Of a stretch of DNA of 36,531 nucleotides, positions 6,324-16,092 are shown piece by piece. The notes beneath the pieces are model-generated. The model was not told the DNA's origin, ran no database searches, and saw nothing but the letters and a program-made list of their open reading frames with translations. The DNA is from Flavobacteriales bacterium (GTDB lineage Bacteria > Bacteroidota > Bacteroidia > Flavobacteriales_F > PHOS-HE28). The first letter of the stretch is position 1, and the number at the start of each line of letters is the position of its first letter. The translations under genes and the position numbers were made by a program. The DNA lies in assembly GCA_016788295.1 (NCBI GenBank), contig JAEUSY010000055.1:1-36531 (forward strand), in the 5' to 3' direction.

Positions 6324-9197
6324 ATGCCTAAATTCGCGCCGCCTTTGCCTGCCCCACGAACCAACGCTGAACCCGCGACCACGGCCACAGACCGTGCCGA
6401 TGCCGTGCGCCGTTCCGTACAGGGGCTGATCCGTGTGCAGGGCGCGCGGGTACACAACCTGAAGAACGTGGATGTGGACATCCCCCGCGGCAAGCTGGTG
6501 GTGTTCACCGGCCTGAGCGGAAGCGGCAAGAGCAGCCTGGCCTTCGATACGCTGTATGCCGAGGGCCAGCGCCGCTATGTGGAAAGCCTGAGCAGCTACG
6601 CCCGCCAGTTCATGGGCCGGTTGGAAAAGCCCGATGTGGACCGCATCCTGGGCATCAGTCCGGCCATTGCCATTGAACAGAAGGTGATGACCAGCAACCC
6701 GCGGAGCACCGTGGGTACCAGCACCGAGGTGTACGACCACCTGAAACTGCTGTTCGCCCGCGCAGGCCGCACCATTTCTCCAGTGAGCGGGCAGGAAGTG
6801 AAGCGCAACACGGTGGACGATGTGATCGCTGGCCTTAACAGCTTCCCCGATGGTAGCACCGTGCTGATGCTCGCCCCCATCCACATTCCGGCGGGCCGCA
6901 GCCACTACGAACATTTCGACATCCTGCACCAGCAGGGATTTGCGCGGGTGCATGATGGCAAGACCGTACACCGGATCGAAGACCTCCTCGCGAGCAAGAA
7001 GGCCCAGAAAGGCACCTGGTTCCTGGTGGTGGACCGGTTGACGGTGAGCCCCGGCGAAAGCGAGAACGAAAGCCGAGCTTCGGACAGTGCTGAGACCGCC
7101 TATTTCGAGGGTCAGGGCGAAATGATCCTGCTCGGGGAGGACGGACGGCAACTGGGGTTCAGCGACAAGTTCGAGGCCGATGGGATGACCTTCGAGGAGG
7201 CCAGCCCCAACCTGTTCAGCTTCAACGACCCCGTTGGTGCCTGCCCGAAATGCGAAGGCTACGGCAGCGTGATCGGCATCGATGCCGACCTGGTGATACC
7301 GGACAAGAGCCTGAGCGTTTACGCGGAGTGCGTGGCCCCGTGGCGCGGCGAGAAGCTGAGCGAATGGAAGGACCATTTCATCCGCGATAGTGCGAAATAC
7401 GACTTCCCCATACACCGCCCCTACCGCGAACTGAACGCCGACCAACGCGACCTGCTGTGGAAAGGCGCACGGGGCGTGGCCGGCATCGACCGGTTCTTCC
7501 AGTACGTGGAAGAGAAGAGCTACAAGATCCAGTACCGCGTGCTGGCCAGCCGATACCGGGGCAAGACCACTTGTCCGGAGTGCCAGGGCACACGGCTGCG
7601 CAAGGAGGCCCGATACGTACAGATAGATGGACGGGACATTACCCAATTGGTGCGGATGCCCATCGCCGACTGCCTGCGTGTGTTCCAAGACCTGCGCCTG
7701 AACGAACAGGACCAGCGCATTGCCGCGCGTTTGTTGAAGGAGATCACCAATCGCCTGCAATACCTGGTGGATGTGGGTGTGGGCTACCTCACGCTTGACC
7801 GGCGCAGCAACACCCTGAGCGGTGGCGAGACCCAACGCATCGACCTGGCCACCTCGCTGGGCAGCAGCCTCGTGGGGAGCATGTACATCCTGGACGAGCC
7901 GAGCATCGGGCTTCATCCGCGCGATACCGAACGGCTCATCGGTGTGCTGAAGAAGCTGCGCGACCTCGGCAACACGGTGATCGTGGTGGAGCACGATGAG
8001 GAAGTGATGCGGGCCGCGGACCACATCATCGACATGGGTCCCTACGCCGGATCACATGGCGGACAAGTGGTGTTCAGCGGAACGCATGCCGATCTGGTGA
8101 AGAGCGACAGCCTGACGGCACGCTACCTCACCGGCCGCGAAGTGATCCCCACACCCAAGAGCCGAAAACCTGTAAAGGACAAGCTGGTGCTCCGTGGTGC
8201 GGCAGAGCATAACCTGAAGAACATTGATGTGGCCTTCCCGCTGCACATGCTCACTGTTGTGACAGGCGTGAGCGGTAGTGGCAAGACCACGTTGGTGAAG
8301 CGCATCCTTTACCCTGCCCTGAAACGCGAGCTGGACGGGTTCAGTGAACGGCCCGGAGAGCACAAAGCGCTGGAGGGTGACCTGAAGCGGATACAGGCGG
8401 TGGAACTGGTGGACCAGAACCCCATTGGCCGCAGTAGCCGCAGCAACCCGGTGACCTACGTGAAGGCGTGGGACGAGATCAGGCAGTTGTACAGCGACGT
8501 GGACATTGCGAAAGTGCGCGGCTACAAGCCGAGCTACTTCAGCTTCAACGTGGACGGTGGTCGTTGCGAGATCTGCCAGGGCGAAGGCCAGGTACACATC
8601 GAAATGCAGTTCATGGCCGATATCAGCCTGACCTGCGATGCCTGCAAAGGCAAGCGGTTCAAGGAGGAGATCCTCGACGTGAGGTTCGGTGGAAAGGATG
8701 TGGCCGAGATCCTGGACCTGACGGTGGACGATGCGATCGCCTTCTTCAAGGAACACAGCAGTGCCTCCACTGCGGCGGCCCGCATTGTGGCAAAACTGCT
8801 GCCCTTGCAGGAGACAGGCCTCGGCTACGTAAAGCTTGGCCAGAGCAGCAGCACGCTCTCAGGCGGTGAGGCCCAACGCATCAAACTGGCGAGTTTCCTC
8901 ACGAAAGGACAGGATGAAAAGCCCACGCTCTTCATCTTCGACGAGCCCACCACCGGTCTGCACTTCCATGACATCGCCAAGCTCCTGAAAGCCTTCCGCA
9001 TGCTGATCGACAATGGCCACAGCCTGATCGTGATCGAGCACAACACCGAGGTGATCAAGTGCGCCGACCACGTGATCGACCTGGGACCCGAGGGCGGCGA
9101 TGGCGGTGGCACACTCGTGTATGAAGGCACGCCCGAGGGGCTAGCCAAGCACAGCGGCTTGCACACCGGCAGCTACCTGCGCAAAGCGCTGGGCTGA
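6324..9197 (+). CDS. uvrA: UvrABC excinuclease subunit A
   Basis: A 957-residue damage-recognition ATPase of nucleotide excision repair that forms dimers and loads UvrB. Two ABC modules are visible. Module 1 has Walker A GLSGSGKS (63-70), signature LSGGE (488-492) and Walker B-like [13 protein letters not shown] (510-522). Module 2 has Walker A GVSGSGKT (638-645), a second LSGGEAQRI and [11 protein letters not shown]. Zinc-binding Cys pairs occur at C297/C300, C407/C410 and in the CEIC and CDAC motifs of the second insertion (near 8570 and 8637). An N-terminal extension of about 35 residues rich in Pro, Ala and Thr precedes the usual start; the in-frame ATG at 6324 is the first available. The stop abuts the stop of the convergent T9SS protein with no spacer. 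Confidence 0.95.
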   Translation: MPKFAPPLPAPRTNAEPATTATDRADAVRRSVQGLIRVQGARVHNLKNVDVDIPRGKLVVFTGLSGSGKSSLAFDTLYAEGQRRYVESLSSYARQFMGRLEKPDVDRILGISPAIAIEQKVMTSNPRSTVGTSTEVYDHLKLLFARAGRTISPVSGQEVKRNTVDDVIAGLNSFPDGSTVLMLAPIHIPAGRSHYEHFDILHQQGFARVHDGKTVHRIEDLLASKKAQKGTWFLVVDRLTVSPGESENESRASDSAETAYFEGQGEMILLGEDGRQLGFSDKFEADGMTFEEASPNLFSFNDPVGACPKCEGYGSVIGIDADLVIPDKSLSVYAECVAPWRGEKLSEWKDHFIRDSAKYDFPIHRPYRELNADQRDLLWKGARGVAGIDRFFQYVEEKSYKIQYRVLASRYRGKTTCPECQGTRLRKEARYVQIDGRDITQLVRMPIADCLRVFQDLRLNEQDQRIAARLLKEITNRLQYLVDVGVGYLTLDRRSNTLSGGETQRIDLATSLGSSLVGSMYILDEPSIGLHPRDTERLIGVLKKLRDLGNTVIVVEHDEEVMRAADHIIDMGPYAGSHGGQVVFSGTHADLVKSDSLTARYLTGREVIPTPKSRKPVKDKLVLRGAAEHNLKNIDVAFPLHMLTVVTGVSGSGKTTLVKRILYPALKRELDGFSERPGEHKALEGDLKRIQAVELVDQNPIGRSSRSNPVTYVKAWDEIRQLYSDVDIAKVRGYKPSYFSFNVDGGRCEICQGEGQVHIEMQFMADISLTCDACKGKRFKEEILDVRFGGKDVAEILDLTVDDAIAFFKEHSSASTAAARIVAKLLPLQETGLGYVKLGQSSSTLSGGEAQRIKLASFLTKGQDEKPTLFIFDEPTTGLHFHDIAKLLKAFRMLIDNGHSLIVIEHNTEVIKCADHVIDLGPEGGDGGGTLVYEGTPEGLAKHSGLHTGSYLRKALG

Positions 9198-12100
9198 TCA
9201 ACGCAACAAGGTCACGTGCCCGGTGCGTGTGGTCTTCGGTATCCGCGCACAATCGTCCTTGAAAGTGAGCACATAGTAGTAAGTGCCTTCAGGGACCACT
9301 TCGCCCGCGTTGTCCAGCTTGCCGTTCCAGCCCTTCGAGGGATTGGTGGAGGCGAAGACCTTCATACCCCAACGGTTGTAAATCTCCAGCGAGAACTCCG
9401 ATGCATCCACCCCTTCTATCAGGTAGGTGTTATTGAACTCGTCGCCGTTCGGTGTGAACACGTTCGGGATGATCGGCTCACCGGAAGCATCGGCGAGAAC
9501 GGTCACGTAGATGGTATCGGTCCATGCGCAGCCGTACTGATCAATGGCATCGAACCAGTATTCCCCCTCCTCTTCCACGACCAGAACGGGTGTCTCAGCG
9601 CCAGTGTTCCACACGATATCCTGGACCGGTGCGCCCGGAGAAAGTGTCGCACTGTCACCTGGGCAGATCGCCACATCGGGCAATGCGGGATGCTGCTGCT
9701 GCTCGACCACGACGATGGTATCTGCGCCAAGGCAGAATCCGTCGGTAACCACGACCGAATAGCTTCCCGGTTCCGTTACCGTGATCATCATAGCTTCATC
9801 ACCGGTTGACCACAAATACGTGTCATATCCGCTACCGGCATTCAGTAACACGTCGGACCCATTGCACAACGCCACTGGAGAAGGCAGGTCGAGATCGATC
9901 CCTGGAATGGTCACCGGCACTGCTAACGACTGGAAAGCGGTATCCTGACACACCGGATCAATGGCACCGAGCAGGATGCTGTACACGCCGGGCGCGGCAT
10001 AGGCATGCACGGGATTGGTCTGTGTGGAAGTGGTGCCATCCCCGAACTGCCAATAGAAGGTATTGGTGCCCGTGCTGGTGTTGAACAACTCCACCACGAA
10101 GGCATCGCAGTCGCCGGATGGCACCGCCTCGAACTGAGGCCTTAGATCCGCAGGTGCCACTACAGTTATGGTCGCATACGCCGTGTCGGAAAGGTTGCAT
10201 GAGGCGCTATCGATGCCCACGAGCATGACCTCATATTCGCCTGCTGTGGAATACTGGTGCGCCACCGTAGCTCCTGTGAGCAGAGGTGAACCGTCACCCA
10301 CATCCCATATCCATGTATTGGCGGACCCCACCGCATTGAACACCGCTGGGTCATCAAGGCAGAGCGTTAGGCTGCCGGTGCTGGCCGAAATCTGCACCTG
10401 CACGGCTTGTTCAAAATCGATCTTGAATACCCCGAGGTTGCAGTTGGTGCTGTTGTTCGAACTGCTCCAAACTCCGGGCGTGGTGGGATAGCCCAATCCC
10501 TGGCAACCCGCGCACACCGCTTGGTATACGATCCCGTTCTTGTCGAAACGACTTGTGCCACCATCCACATGCTCGCTGGATGAACCACCGAAGAAGGTGG
10601 CATAGGCGAGCGAGGTGGCCTCTTGTTCCAGTAGCATCAGGTAGAAATCACTTCCGTTCGTGGTGCTCTGGTAGGCATCGGTCGTAACGGGCAATCCGAT
10701 GGTGCTGCTGGAAAGACCTGCGGAGCCGAACGCATTGGTGCTTCCCGCCCATCCACTGAAATAGATCTGGCCGCAGATGCTGACGAGGAATGCCGATGGG
10801 GAAACGTTCTCGTTGCCTGCACCACCAATTCGCGTGCTCCATAGGGAGGTGGACAGATCACCACTGAACTTGTGCAGGAACTGCGTGGCGTTGGGGTTGT
10901 TATACCTGCCGGGAGAAATGGGATATGGCCCGGTGGTCTGGCCGACCACGAACACTTCATCGGCCGTGTTCAACTGCACGAAATAGCTCTGGTCGAAGCC
11001 CGATGTCCCCACGTAGGTGGTGGAAAGCAACGGCGCTCCCGATGGATGAAAGCGTGCAATGAAACCATCGGTACCGCCATTGTTGCCCACAAAGGCAGGC
11101 GATCCAGCAGATGGCAGATCGGTACTAGTGGTGCCGCCTGTAATGTACACCTCGCCCGTGCCAGAGGTCTGCACGCCGAAACCAGCATCCACACCTGTTC
11201 CGCCGTAGTACGTGGCCCACAGCATGTTCGAAAGGAAGGGGTCCATGCGGAACACATAGGCATCGAGCCCGCCACCGGCCAGTTCGGTCTGTACGGCATC
11301 AGGCGTAGTGAACAGACCTGTGCTCGAAGTGCTGGTCACCACCACGGGCTGCTCATCAAGGTCCAGGATGATCTCGCCGCGGAACGGATCGCCGTAGTTG
11401 CGGTTGGTGGGCACTACTTGGTTAAGGCCATCGTTCCCTGAACCACCCACGAAGGTGGACCCGACAAGCCCGGTGGCCGTGCTGTTCAAGTGTACCACAA
11501 CGATATCGCAGCCATTGGTGTAGCTGAATCCATAAGAGGTAACAGCGAAGGGAGGATTGACACCCCCGTTGAACCCATTGGCCCAGGCGCCGGACGTGGT
11601 GGGGAAGTCGCTGGAATTGGAGGTTCCCAGGATGTACAGTTCATCGCTGCTGCTCACCACCATACTGTGCGGCACTTCGTTGGAAGAGCCGCCGATGTAG
11701 GTGCTCCACACCAGGGTATTGCCCGAAGGCGTGAACTTGGAAACGGCGATGTCGTTCTCCCCGCCACCATAGGCCGCTTGCACCACGCCCAGCGTCACAG
11801 GGTAACCGCTGCTGCGCACCATGCCCCCGCCGTACAAATGGCCACTGGCATCGTAGGTGGCGGTGAATCCGAAATTATCACCGGTACTGCCGCTGTAGCT
11901 GCTGAAGACCACCGTGGGATCGATGACCAGGCGGGCCGTGTGATCATAGCCTTTAGGGAAAGTGTAGTACACCACATCGCCACCCAACATGTACTCGCAT
12001 GGAACCGGAACGCGTTGTCCAGCGCGTTCGGTCCATGCCACGGGCCGCTGCTCGATGACCGTGCCAGCCGTGGTGGTCACGTAAACAAGTCCGTCCTTCA

Positions 12101-12635
12101 CTTCCACCTTGTCCTGCCCCTCGAAACGCATGCGAATGAGTGAGGCATCGGCACCGGGGGCCACCACCCAATCATACTTGAGGCCACCGCTGCCTGCAAT
12201 GTGCATATCGATACCCGGATAGATGCCGAACAGTTCAACGCCACCATGAACGGCCACCTGCGAGGCCCAACGCGATGGATCGTTGCCGAGGAAATAGTTG
12301 ACATAATGCGTGCGGGCACCAACTCCCTGGTGGTCCTGAGCACGCCCACCCACGAAATGCACGCGGTAGGCATGTTCGCGCCAAGGCTCATGGGCCGCAC
12401 CGGGGGCACTGGCATGTTGGGGGCCACCGCTCTGCAACACATGCGTGAAGGCCGACCGTTCGACGAACACAGCTCCACCGGCCGTGCGAGCGCGGTACAG
12501 AACCTGCGCTGGCCATTGGCCTTTATTCCCGTGGAACTCCAAGCCAGAATTGCCGTGGCCATGCTCGTGTCCGTGCGCGAGCAGGGCCAGGGGACTGAAG
12601 GACACTAAGGTGGCCAGAAGGATATGCGGTCTCAT
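9198..12635 (-). CDS. T9SS type B cargo protein: DUF7948, SBBP repeats, PKD domains (paralogue A)
   Basis: A 1145-residue secreted protein. A signal peptide (MRPHILLATLVSFSPLALLA) is followed at once by HGHEHGHG. A DUF7948-like N-terminal domain follows, recognised by NKGQWPAQVLYRA and YFLGNDPSRW. Then come repeats of the SBBP type (for example DIAVSKFTPSGNTLVWSTYIGG, each blade containing a G-[NS]-[TP]-LVWSTYIGG-like strand). A conserved HVDGGTSRFDKNGIVYQ segment comes next, then PKD domains (WIWDVGDGSP, FYWQFGDGTT) and Ig-like repeats. The C-terminal 90 residues (IPNVFTPNGDEFNNTYLIEG to HVTLLR) are the CHU_C/type B sorting domain used by the type IX secretion system. The start at 12635 is chosen for its signal peptide; the frame extends 16 codons further. 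Expected at the cell surface, perhaps as an adhesin or scaffold; ligand unknown. Confidence 0.88.
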   Translation of the reverse strand: MRPHILLATLVSFSPLALLAHGHEHGHGNSGLEFHGNKGQWPAQVLYRARTAGGAVFVERSAFTHVLQSGGPQHASAPGAAHEPWREHAYRVHFVGGRAQDHQGVGARTHYVNYFLGNDPSRWASQVAVHGGVELFGIYPGIDMHIAGSGGLKYDWVVAPGADASLIRMRFEGQDKVEVKDGLVYVTTTAGTVIEQRPVAWTERAGQRVPVPCEYMLGGDVVYYTFPKGYDHTARLVIDPTVVFSSYSGSTGDNFGFTATYDASGHLYGGGMVRSSGYPVTLGVVQAAYGGGENDIAVSKFTPSGNTLVWSTYIGGSSNEVPHSMVVSSSDELYILGTSNSSDFPTTSGAWANGFNGGVNPPFAVTSYGFSYTNGCDIVVVHLNSTATGLVGSTFVGGSGNDGLNQVVPTNRNYGDPFRGEIILDLDEQPVVVTSTSSTGLFTTPDAVQTELAGGGLDAYVFRMDPFLSNMLWATYYGGTGVDAGFGVQTSGTGEVYITGGTTSTDLPSAGSPAFVGNNGGTDGFIARFHPSGAPLLSTTYVGTSGFDQSYFVQLNTADEVFVVGQTTGPYPISPGRYNNPNATQFLHKFSGDLSTSLWSTRIGGAGNENVSPSAFLVSICGQIYFSGWAGSTNAFGSAGLSSSTIGLPVTTDAYQSTTNGSDFYLMLLEQEATSLAYATFFGGSSSEHVDGGTSRFDKNGIVYQAVCAGCQGLGYPTTPGVWSSSNNSTNCNLGVFKIDFEQAVQVQISASTGSLTLCLDDPAVFNAVGSANTWIWDVGDGSPLLTGATVAHQYSTAGEYEVMLVGIDSASCNLSDTAYATITVVAPADLRPQFEAVPSGDCDAFVVELFNTSTGTNTFYWQFGDGTTSTQTNPVHAYAAPGVYSILLGAIDPVCQDTAFQSLAVPVTIPGIDLDLPSPVALCNGSDVLLNAGSGYDTYLWSTGDEAMMITVTEPGSYSVVVTDGFCLGADTIVVVEQQQHPALPDVAICPGDSATLSPGAPVQDIVWNTGAETPVLVVEEEGEYWFDAIDQYGCAWTDTIYVTVLADASGEPIIPNVFTPNGDEFNNTYLIEGVDASEFSLEIYNRWGMKVFASTNPSKGWNGKLDNAGEVVPEGTYYYVLTFKDDCARIPKTTRTGHVTLLR

Positions 12636-12683
12636 GGTCTGGGCAAGATAATCACTGACACGCAAGACAAGGTGGACCTCCAT

Positions 12684-12720
12684 AGAACGACAAAGGCGGC
12701 ATGGCCGCCCTTGTCGTTCT
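12684..12720. terminator. Hairpin between paralogues B and A
   Basis: Seventeen-base arms (12684-12700 and 12704-12720) with one G-U type mismatch surround a 3-base loop ATG. It begins 15 bases past the stop of paralogue B (reverse strand). No long T run follows. It probably separates B from A transcriptionally. Confidence 0.65.
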
Positions 12721-12735
12721 AAGTGCGACTATGGA

Positions 12736-15700
12736 TCACCTCAGCAAGGTGACATGTCCTGTGCGGGTCCCTTCGGGCTCATTGGAGCATTCGTCCTTGA
12801 AGGTAACGACGTAGAAATAGGTGCCATCGGGCACTGCGGAGGAGCCATTGTCCAGGCTACCGCGCCAACCACGGTCCACGCTGGTAGTGGCGAACACCGA
12901 TTGACCCCAGCGATTGAACACCTCGAGGCTGAACTGCTTCAGGCCTGGAGCGTCCACCTTGAACTCATCATTCAACCCATCGCCATTGGGCGTGAACACG
13001 TTGGGGATGAAGTTGATGCCCTCGGTAGGCGGAATACGCACCACATCAACGGTATCGCGGAACGTGCACCCGTTCTCATCAACGGCAGTGAACCAATAGG
13101 TACCCTCCACACCAGGAATGGAAACCTGCGACGACCCGGTGCTCCAGATGATCTGGCTGACAGGCACACCAGGGCTCAGCGTCACCTCTTCACCAGCACA
13201 CACACGCCGATCGGCCAAAGGGGCCGGCAGCGTTACGGACACCACCTCAATGCTGCTGCTACCCGTGCACAGGCCATCTGTAACAGAGACCGAGTACACA
13301 CCCACTTCGCTCACGCTGATGATCTGTGCCTGCTCACTGGTTGACCAATCGTAGCTGTCGTAACCGGCACCCGCATTCAACAAGACCGTACCGCCCGGAC
13401 ATAAAGGTACCGGTGAAGCGAGTTCATATTCCAAGGTCGCTGGCGGTATCTCTATGGTCTGTGCCAAGGTGCCCGACGCGTTGCATAGCCCATCGGTCAC
13501 GGTGAGCACCACCTCATAAACGCCAGGCAATGCGTACGGATGGAAGGGAGACTGCTGCGTTGATGTACCACCATCACCAAAGGCCCAGGAGATGGAAGTT
13601 CCTCCTATGCTCGTATTGGTCAGTTGCACCCCATAGCCATCGCAGCTGCTCAAAGGCACTGCTTCGAAAGAGGGCGTCAGCTGTGCCGGATCGAGTATGT
13701 TGATATTGGTGTAGGCGGTATCGCTGCTGTTGCATGAAGTGCTGTCCCATCCGATGAGCATTATGGTGTACGTTCCAGCAAGCGTGTACGTATGCGTTAC
13801 TGAGCTACCTGTAAGTGTGGGAGAACCATCACCCATGTCCCAGATGTAGTTGGGCGCGTTGCCTTGTGCGTTGAAGGTGAGGGTAGCGGGAACGCAACCG
13901 TAGCTGGAGCTCACACTAACGTTGGCCTGCACACCTGCCTGCTCCATGTCGATCTTGAACACCCCGATATCCCAACTGGCCTGTGTTGTGCCATAAGCGT
14001 TCGGGGTCAGCGGCAATCCGCCACTTGTGCAGACACCTTGGTAGATCACGCCGTTCTTATCGAAGCGACTGGTACCACCATCCACATGGTTCGCACCGGT
14101 GTAATAGGTGCCGTACAGCAAGCCTGCCATGTGCGGCTGGAACACACCGATGTAGAAGCCACCAGAGGTATACAACGCATCGGAAGTAAGCGGGAGTCCG
14201 GAGCTGGCCTGGTAGCCGGAGATATAGATATTGTTACATACATCGACCAGAAAGGCCACCGGGGCAACGCTACCAGGTCCTATGCATGTGGTGAACACGA
14301 TACCAGTGAGGTCCGGCGTGAACTCTGCCAGGAAATTCCCTCCCCCTGCTATGCCGTAGGTGCCAACAGGCTCAATGGGGACGCCACCTTGGGCCACGCC
14401 ATAGATGTAGACGTTCTCGGCGTTATCGAGTTCGATGAAGTAGGCCACGTTACCTGAGCCTGTGCCCCAGAACGTGGAGGCCACCAAGGTGCTGCCCGTT
14501 GGAGCGAGCATCGTAACGAAGGCATCATTGCCACCAGCATTGGTCGGCTGCAGCACGCCCGTTGTCACTGGGAAATTGGCGGAACCTGTGCCCCCGCTTA
14601 CAACCACCACACCGTCCTGGCGCACCTTCAATCCGTAAGCCATGTCATCGCTGGTCCCGCCAAGGTGAGTGCTGAAGCGCAACTGCGTGAGCGTGGGATC
14701 GAGGCTGAAGACCACCCCGTCCTGTGCCCCGGCCAGTGCAGGCTGGAACGCGTCAGCGGAGACCGGGAAGTTGTTGGATTCCGTGCAGGAAGCGATGAAG
14801 GCGTTGCCCTCGTTGTCCACCACGATCTCGCCCCGGTATTGCTCATATCCGCCTCCGACCAAGCCGTTGCGCCCATCGGTCCCAGAACCGCCAATGAAGG
14901 TGGAACCTACCAGCGTTGACCCGGTCAGACCGACCTTGGTAACAACAATATCCACCTGCCCACCGATGGTCGGTCCGACCACGCCCGCAGTGACGGGATA
15001 ATTGGCTGAGTTGGTGGTGCCGTATATCCACAGGTTGAAATCAAGATCCACCATCAATGAGTGAGGATATTCTCCACCATTCCCCCCCACATAGGTGGCA
15101 TAGATGAGGGTGGTACCATCCGGGGTCAGCTTGGAGACCGCGATGTCCGTGCCACCGCCGCCGAAAACGGACTGGAACGAGCCCGTACCCGCGGGGTAGC
15201 CTTGACCGAAGGAAATGGCACCGGTGTAGATATTGCCTTCGCTATCGTAAGTGGCACAATGCCCGTAGTTAGTGGCCGTTGAGCCCGAAAGGGTGGCCGC
15301 GATCAATGTGGGGTCGATCACAATGGGACGCGCACGATCGGCACCGACCACCTCGAATCCGAGCACATTGCCCTTCAGTACATAGCGGCATACCACACGC
15401 TCAGATGGAGCATCGCCATACCATGCTACAGGGGCCTCCTCCACCACTTCACCCACCGAGGTCAGGAACACCAACCGCCCTTGGCCATCGATGCGCAGGT
15501 CGGTCAACCCATCGTAGCGCAGACCAATGGCACGCGCATCGGCACCCGGGGCCAGCAGGATATCATACTTGAAATGACCGTCGTGCAGGTACATCCGCAT
15601 GTCCACACCAGGCCAAATGCCTCGATAGGCCACCTCTTCGAACAAGGGCACATTGCTTTGCCAGCGCTTCGGGTCGTTACCGAGAAAGTAGTTGTTGGCA

Positions 15701-16050
15701 TGACCGGCCTGGTGCATTGGTTCCAATCGGGGCTGCGATGCACCCTCGAACCGCACGCGCCAAGCATGGCCTTTCAGCACGGGGGCATCATCGGACCTAT
15801 GGCTCGCGTCGTGGATCACCTCTGCAAAGTCCGGTTGAAGCAACGACCAAGTGAGACCCTCACTGCCCATGAACAGGGCCAACGCCCCCACTTCGGCCTT
15901 ATACAGGAAGCCGCCGTTCCACTGACCCTTGTTCAGGATGAATGGTGCCGTGTGTGGCTCATTGCCATGGTCGTGGCCATGTGCGAACGCACTGGTGGTC
16001 GCGGCCAAAAGGGCCAGCAAGCAGGTGGACTTAATCATTAGACGCATCAT
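12736..16050 (-). CDS. T9SS type B cargo protein (paralogue B)
   Basis: A 1104-residue secreted protein built like its two neighbours. A signal peptide (residues 1-23, ending in TTSAFA) precedes HGHDHGN. The DUF7948-like domain carries LNKGQWNGGFLYKAEV and NNYFLGNDPKRWQ. SBBP-like blades follow (DIAVSKLTPDGTTLIYATYVGG and similar), then the HVDGGTSRFDKNGVIYQGVC element, PKD domains (YIWDMGDGSP, ISWAFGDGGT) and Ig-like segments. The C-terminus is the type B sorting domain (FIPNVFTPNGDGLNDEF to HVTLLR). Met codons at positions 1, 2 and 5 could each start translation. It lies 42 bases downstream of paralogue C without a visible terminator, so C and B are probably one transcript; a hairpin follows B. 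Confidence 0.88.
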   Translation of the reverse strand: MMRLMIKSTCLLALLAATTSAFAHGHDHGNEPHTAPFILNKGQWNGGFLYKAEVGALALFMGSEGLTWSLLQPDFAEVIHDASHRSDDAPVLKGHAWRVRFEGASQPRLEPMHQAGHANNYFLGNDPKRWQSNVPLFEEVAYRGIWPGVDMRMYLHDGHFKYDILLAPGADARAIGLRYDGLTDLRIDGQGRLVFLTSVGEVVEEAPVAWYGDAPSERVVCRYVLKGNVLGFEVVGADRARPIVIDPTLIAATLSGSTATNYGHCATYDSEGNIYTGAISFGQGYPAGTGSFQSVFGGGGTDIAVSKLTPDGTTLIYATYVGGNGGEYPHSLMVDLDFNLWIYGTTNSANYPVTAGVVGPTIGGQVDIVVTKVGLTGSTLVGSTFIGGSGTDGRNGLVGGGYEQYRGEIVVDNEGNAFIASCTESNNFPVSADAFQPALAGAQDGVVFSLDPTLTQLRFSTHLGGTSDDMAYGLKVRQDGVVVVSGGTGSANFPVTTGVLQPTNAGGNDAFVTMLAPTGSTLVASTFWGTGSGNVAYFIELDNAENVYIYGVAQGGVPIEPVGTYGIAGGGNFLAEFTPDLTGIVFTTCIGPGSVAPVAFLVDVCNNIYISGYQASSGLPLTSDALYTSGGFYIGVFQPHMAGLLYGTYYTGANHVDGGTSRFDKNGVIYQGVCTSGGLPLTPNAYGTTQASWDIGVFKIDMEQAGVQANVSVSSSYGCVPATLTFNAQGNAPNYIWDMGDGSPTLTGSSVTHTYTLAGTYTIMLIGWDSTSCNSSDTAYTNINILDPAQLTPSFEAVPLSSCDGYGVQLTNTSIGGTSISWAFGDGGTSTQQSPFHPYALPGVYEVVLTVTDGLCNASGTLAQTIEIPPATLEYELASPVPLCPGGTVLLNAGAGYDSYDWSTSEQAQIISVSEVGVYSVSVTDGLCTGSSSIEVVSVTLPAPLADRRVCAGEEVTLSPGVPVSQIIWSTGSSQVSIPGVEGTYWFTAVDENGCTFRDTVDVVRIPPTEGINFIPNVFTPNGDGLNDEFKVDAPGLKQFSLEVFNRWGQSVFATTSVDRGWRGSLDNGSSAVPDGTYFYVVTFKDECSNEPEGTRTGHVTLLR

Positions 16051-16092
16051 GGTCTGTTCTTTTCTTGATCGGATCTCAAACTCTCTTCACCT

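Noticed and set aside
6117..8024. 635-codon open frame on the reverse strand
   Set aside because: It lies antisense to uvrA, whose motifs are complete. The frame is open because of the strong third-position GC bias; its sequence shows no domain.
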